Source: Lottia gigantea
Taxonomy: Eukaryota; Mollusca; Gastropoda; Lottiidae
Direction: 5' to 3'
NCBI RefSeq assembly: GCF_000327385.1
Contig: NW_008709781.1
Coordinates: 1,613,282 to 1,677,281, forward strand
DNA length: 64,000 nucleotides
Shown here one piece after another: positions 58,909-64,000 of this stretch (position 1 is the stretch's first letter; the number at the start of each line of letters is the position of its first letter). The translations under genes were made by a program, and so were the position numbers. The notes below the pieces were generated by a model, which saw nothing but the letters and a program-made list of their open reading frames with translations, had not been told where the DNA came from and ran no database searches.

Positions 58909-61900
58909 CTAAGTACTAGATATACCATACACTTTAGAATATTTATGACTTTGTCTTCCTTGAGTTTTCTCTTTTAATTTCTGATGCCAATTTGATTTAG
59001 TGCCAGTCTGAAAAATGAAAATAACTCCATGCCATGAAAATAAAATTAAACTAAAGTATGAATGACATGGCATGATAAAAAGTAAGTTGATGTTCCTTTC
59101 TTTGATCATTAATGCAACCACTTCATTTGGTTTCAAATCCATACTGACGTTGCTTTGAGTGTTAATATTGATTTATGCCTGATGAACATTTTTGATTCAG
59201 GATATAAGAAGAGAGAGCATTAAAAAAGTAAGCAGTTACTGTTTTTATGTGGGCACTAATTTCATGACCTTTTTTCTCAAAAGTTCTTTTATCCCAAGCA
59301 TAGTAATCTTCAGTTTCAATTTCACAGAAATTTTTTGCGCCTGAAGAAACTTAAACTTCTATATACCTGATGATCTTTTTCCAATGTAACTTTTACCTAG
59401 AAAATGTGTCAGAGACAGTCTAAAATACTTACTATAGTGATAGCACCAGGTTTTTCAATACCCAATTCTTCAAACCCTTCAATATCTCTCTTTCTAAACA
59501 CTGGTGATTTCGATCGAGATCTAGTGTGTGTATTTACAGATTGTGATTTTCTATCACCATTTCGTCTTGTTGATAAATTTAATACAACTTGTTTCATCAC
59601 AGCCATTTCCTACAGTAGAAATATCAAAATGGAATATACCAGAAACAAATTACTTGAAAATGTAATGAGGAACTGAACAGTCATCTACGGTGTTTGTCAA
59701 TAAGTGAATTTTCAACTTTTAATTATTGATTATATTGATTAATATTGTATTGTTCTACACAAAAATTTCATAGACTACAGATACAAAATGGGTATATCTT
59801 GATAAAATCTGTAAGATTTTTGTTTTTGTTTGTTGAGTTAAACTGAAACCTTCCTTACCTCTTTTTGATTAAGAAGTCTTTCTAAATCTAGAGCCATCTG
59901 ATTTTTACTCTTTACTAAACTACTTCTCTCTTTTTCCAACTCCCTACAATTACAAAAATTCATCCAAAATCAATGAACAATCTACCTATAAACATTCCTT
60001 AAAAGGCCAACATTTCCAATATAAAAAAAAATAGTACAAGATTTCTAAAACAAAATGAACTATGCCATGAACACAAGTATTTTTTCATTATGATAAAATA
60101 GAGTGCATTGCAGCCCTGGTACTGCCCAATTATTGACCAATGGAAAAACAATGGAGGTCAATAACTCACCGGAGATCTTCCTCTATCTGTTTAATATGTT
60201 GTTTTTGTTGATTCAGAGTATGATCTCTAACTCGTATACTTTCTATGAGATAATTATATGGTTGTTCAGCATGGTTTAATAGTTCATTACTGCTCTTTAT
60301 CTACAATATAAAACACATATATTACTTCTCAGATACAAATTTCATTTCACCACACATTGAACATTAATATTTCTTAGTTGTAGCACATGACAGATACTAA
60401 TGCTAACCATGTGTGATTTGTGATGACATTAATATGCTGTATTATGTATATCAAACATAACAATAAAACTGATGTCAAATTTCACATATTTTAAAGCATA
60501 CGCTGGTGCTTCAAAGAAGCTAACAGTTAAATGCAACGAAATATAACGGAATTGTTCTCTGAAAGTAAATACCTTAACAGCAAATGCTTGATTTCATCAA
60601 TCACGAGTAAAAAAATTTCTAAAAATTATGATGTATTTACCTCCACAGTAAGTTGATCTGATTTAGATTTTTCTCTGTTTATTTCTTGACGTAAAGAAGT
60701 ATTAGCTTTCTCTAACTGTATTACTCTTCTAGCTAGATGTACACTGTTGTTAAATAAATTCACATGTTAATAATCCTTTAAAATATAGCTAGTCCAAAAT
60801 TATTTTTATAAAAAATAGAGAATAATTCCTATCCAGAATTTCTACATGAAAATTTGGATAACACCACTATTTTTAGAAATTGCAACTACAAACCTTTGTT
60901 GTAATCTTCTTTTAGAATTACTGGGAACATTGGCACCATAACCATAGGAAAATAGAACTTTCTCAGCCTCAGCCTCATTTTCAACTGAAATAGAAGAAAT
61001 GATTTCAAATAGGAGATAAGAATTGATATAAAATAAAAGAAATGGTCTCTTGACTTGTAAATTAAAGGAATACAGCCCTATGCTCTGATTCATATGGAAA
61101 ATCTAGCCAAGAAGGTATCTGTAACTTATTTTTCCCAATTCAAACTGTTCATGGAAATGTACTATTGACCTTCAGAACCTCCTATTTATTTATTTCAAAT
61201 CAAAGAATATCTAAATATATTGTTTGATGGGAATCAGTTCATGTCCATAATTCAAAGAGACAGGTCTATAATTCAAAGAGATAAGGGTTGCTAGGGATGC
61301 TGCTTTTTTCTAGATGACAAGACAATGGTATTTTCGAGGTTCCTGAAATAAATATATATCAATATTTTTAACTACCTTCTGCTGCTTGCATGACCACATC
61401 ATCTAATTCCTGTTCTAAACGTTCATATGTATCTAATTTAGCTGTTTTATCTGATACATCAGCTTCTAATGATACCATTTGTTTTTCAAACGATGTTTGT
61501 AATGTATAGTATTCTTTTGTTAATACCTGAAACAGAATATTTATCAGAATATGAACTCAATTGCTACTATCGATTATGTATACAAATTGGTACAAAATTG
61601 GCTAATAAACTGCCTTAAAATGTCAAAGATCACAAAACCCTAGTCAAGGTCACAAAACCCTAGTCAAGGTCACAAAGCTTGAATATAAACAATTTCAAAA
61701 TGTTCTTCATTGAAGTTCTATGCTCTATAAAACCAAATGTCACTGTCAAACAAACATTCAATAAATCTAAATTCTGTTAAAATTTACCTCATTCTTCTTC
61801 TGCATCTTCTCAATATCAATCTGAGCCTCTTTTAGATTCTTCAACGTCTCTTCATATACCATCTGAGCTCGTTCACATTCAAATGTTTTTATTTTTAAAT

Positions 61901-64000
61901 CATTTTGTACTTCTGATACTCTATTATCACCCACCATTTGTAACTGACGGAATCTAGAATAATCAATTAGCTCTGAATTATTTTTTCATTTCCATAGAGG
62001 TATTCAAAGATTTGTTTTCAAATGTATATCAAAGGCAGTTCTCATTCCTCCTGAAGTTTTTGCAGTTTTCAGGAATTACATGAACCAAATACATCAGAAT
62101 GGTAAACAAACAAACTGTGAATGTCCTTCTTTTGATTTGTTGAGCTCGTAGAGGCCATCATTAAAACTATACTTACTAGGACTACTACTTACTATACTTA
62201 AACCCTATACTTACTCATTCAATAACTGTTCATATTTAGTATTTAATTCTCTTTCTGTAGCTTGTGATTTTTCTTTCTCTGATATAGCCATATCTCTAGC
62301 TTCACGGAGATTTCTACAAAGTATTATTGTTGATGGATATAAAAGATGTCTATTACATTCATATAAGAATATTTAAAGAAATACTAACAAGGAAATTCCC
62401 AGATGAACAGAATTAAATAACAGATCAAACTGGTCAAACATACATTATTGAAAGACATTTCAATGAGTCAAATAGAGCCAATAAAGCTCTTAAATAAAAT
62501 AAAAAAACATAAATAATGGATTATAATTTTGTTGTATAGTACACTTGAGTTTTATTCTTCCAACATCATTTGGGAAAGGAAACCTACATGCTTAGAAAGA
62601 AAATCCATTGTAATAAAGGTTAATAATCTTTCTTTAAGGATCTTTAAATAAAATCAACAATAGTGAACCAAGACCATTTTCCTTACCTGTTCTCTCTTTC
62701 ATACATCTCTTTAGTAGAAGATCTCAATCTATCTATTTCTGTATTAGTTTTTAATCGGATATTTTCTAATTCTTCTTGTAACCTATTTTCATATTCTAAC
62801 TTGTACTGATCTCTGAAAAATATACAACATAAAACTGATTATCTTTGACTTTTCTTTGATATGGTAGTAAGAAAAAGTAGATCATACAAGCAAAGCCACT
62901 ACACTGACAGTTCCATCAACTGTGATGGAGATTTGTATTTGACAAAAGCTCATCTTCTATCAACGTATATTTCTGATATAAAAATACATTCACAGAGGGG
63001 GCTGGTCGTAAATCATAAACAGACAGCTGAGGCCTCCAAATACTTTTAGATGTGTGGCCCTGAAAGAGGTTAACCATATGTCATCAACTCATATAGACCT
63101 ACCAATTACATTCTCATTATTATGTGTTTAAAAATCGGTCAAAATCCAAACATTGTGTACTATAAAGTTACACTCCTGTCTAGGATTTATAAATTACAAT
63201 AAGTATGAATTACCTTGAAGTGACATATTTATCATACATTTCTTCTCGTGCTTTTTTAGCATCTTCTAATTGTCTGTTTAGTTGTTCTAATTTCTCCTCT
63301 GTATATGATGATTTATTACTCACATCTACTACTTGACGATTTAAATATTCTTTATCTTGTTTAATTAAAGCTAAACTCTGTCTAGTTGTTGCCAGCTGTA
63401 AATATAAAACATCAAATTGGAGAAAGCACGAACAAAATGGTACAGGATAAAACATATCATACAAACATACAAGGCAATGGTCAACTTTTCAACACACTCC
63501 AAGTTAAGATTCAAGTTAACTTTGTTATACTGTTGAGAGCATCAAGTAGAAAAGAGCTACCAGTACTGTGTTTACCAGTCATGTATGATTGTACCTAAAG
63601 AATTGATATTAATTTTTTGTAAAGAAATTAGCTCACCTCTCGTTGCAGTTCATCTCTCTCTCGTACCACATTTTGATGTGCCGCTTCTAAAACATTCAGT
63701 TGTCTTGCTAAATCTAATTGATCACTTTCAAAATTATCTCGCTGACTGGAAATACAAAATTTATATACGTTAGTTATATCTAAATAAACAGTCATGTAAA
63801 ATTATAACCTTAATATAAAATACAAGATACTCAAGTGAAATACTAACGAAAAGAATAATTTCCATTCTGAAGTAATTAAATATCAAAGAATATAAAAATT
63901 CACTTACTGTCTGACTCTTTCATAATTTTCTACTTTATAATCATCTGTTTTAACTTGAGTCTTTGTTTCTGCAAATTCTAAAGACATTTTCTGGAACTTG
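58909..64000 (-). CDS. PIBF1: PIBF1 (CEP90), coiled-coil centriolar protein, 3' part
   Basis: Thirteen coding exons on the minus strand are seen, the first running off the window: 63908-64000, 63637-63745, 63214-63395, 62687-62812, 62215-62313, 61788-61953, 61376-61526, 60894-60984, 60641-60743, 60170-60300, 59859-59943, 59433-59609, 58909-59007. About 536 C-terminal residues are present. Nearly all is coiled coil. The diagnostic block is [17 protein letters not shown], followed by [13 protein letters not shown], then [19 protein letters not shown] and [17 protein letters not shown], which match human PIBF1 closely. PIBF1/CEP90 is a centriolar satellite and distal-appendage protein needed for ciliogenesis; loss causes Joubert-type ciliopathy in people. 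The last two exons carry a Ser/Arg-rich, less conserved tail ending YGISST. One donor is GTTTGT (60894 exon). Confidence 0.95.
61629..61677 (+). repeat. 20-bp tandem repeat in a PIBF1 intron
   Basis: TCACAAAACCCTAGTCAAGG occurs twice in tandem, followed by a partial third unit. Confidence 0.7.

Overview
The window is AT-rich, intron-dense animal DNA. Every multi-exon gene has GT..AG introns, mostly 150-1000 bases, and the recognisable proteins are ordinary bilaterian housekeeping, ciliary and enzyme genes. The mix of an animal vacuolar-type CAX antiporter, many short DNA transposons and tRNA-derived SINEs suggests an invertebrate, plausibly a mollusc or other lophotrochozoan. The sequence alone does not prove this.

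Layout. Positions 1-8489 hold no exon I can support. They carry transposon copies, an 89-bp minisatellite (3803-4585) and probably an intron or upstream flank of ZCCHC10. ZCCHC10 (3' exons only, + strand) runs 8490-10182. Nested hAT-type elements lie at 11541-12590. Two unrecognised small membrane-protein genes are divergent (12701-13467 minus, 13872-14375 plus). TXNDC9 (+) at 16552-17223 converges on AASDH (-), which spans 18131-25711 in 16 exons. AASDH is divergent from ANAPC10 (+, 26667-27695). MITD1 (-, 28508-31144) is divergent from a small cysteine-rich gene (+, 33576-34427). An unrecognised sushi-domain membrane protein (-) lies at 36028-37457. A repeat-rich stretch (37600-40450) follows. 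A 19-exon CAX-type cation/proton exchanger with a YccF-like domain (+) spans 41962-53699. A 13-finger C2H2 zinc-finger gene (-, 51314-52567) sits inside one of its introns. DHRSX (-, 55329-58077) and the 3' part of PIBF1/CEP90 (-, 58909 to beyond the window end) close the window.

The genes do not form a pathway. Their order is typical of an animal chromosome with several head-to-head promoters (small membrane pair, AASDH/ANAPC10, MITD1/Cys-rich). The most distinctive features are the unassigned sushi receptor-like gene, the Cys-rich gene, the two small membrane proteins, the YccF-CAX exchanger with its nested zinc-finger gene, and an unusually readable transposon record: a SINE with a 15-base target duplication ending near a splice acceptor, a nested hAT pair with 8-base duplications, a MITE nested in a relative, a SINE insertion whose empty site is visible in another repeat copy, and a 92-base-TIR element with an atypically long flanking repeat. 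AASDH has one apparent single-base frame break in its last exon.

All exon boundaries were read by eye from splice signals and protein frame. No database search was possible, so family names rest on recalled motifs.
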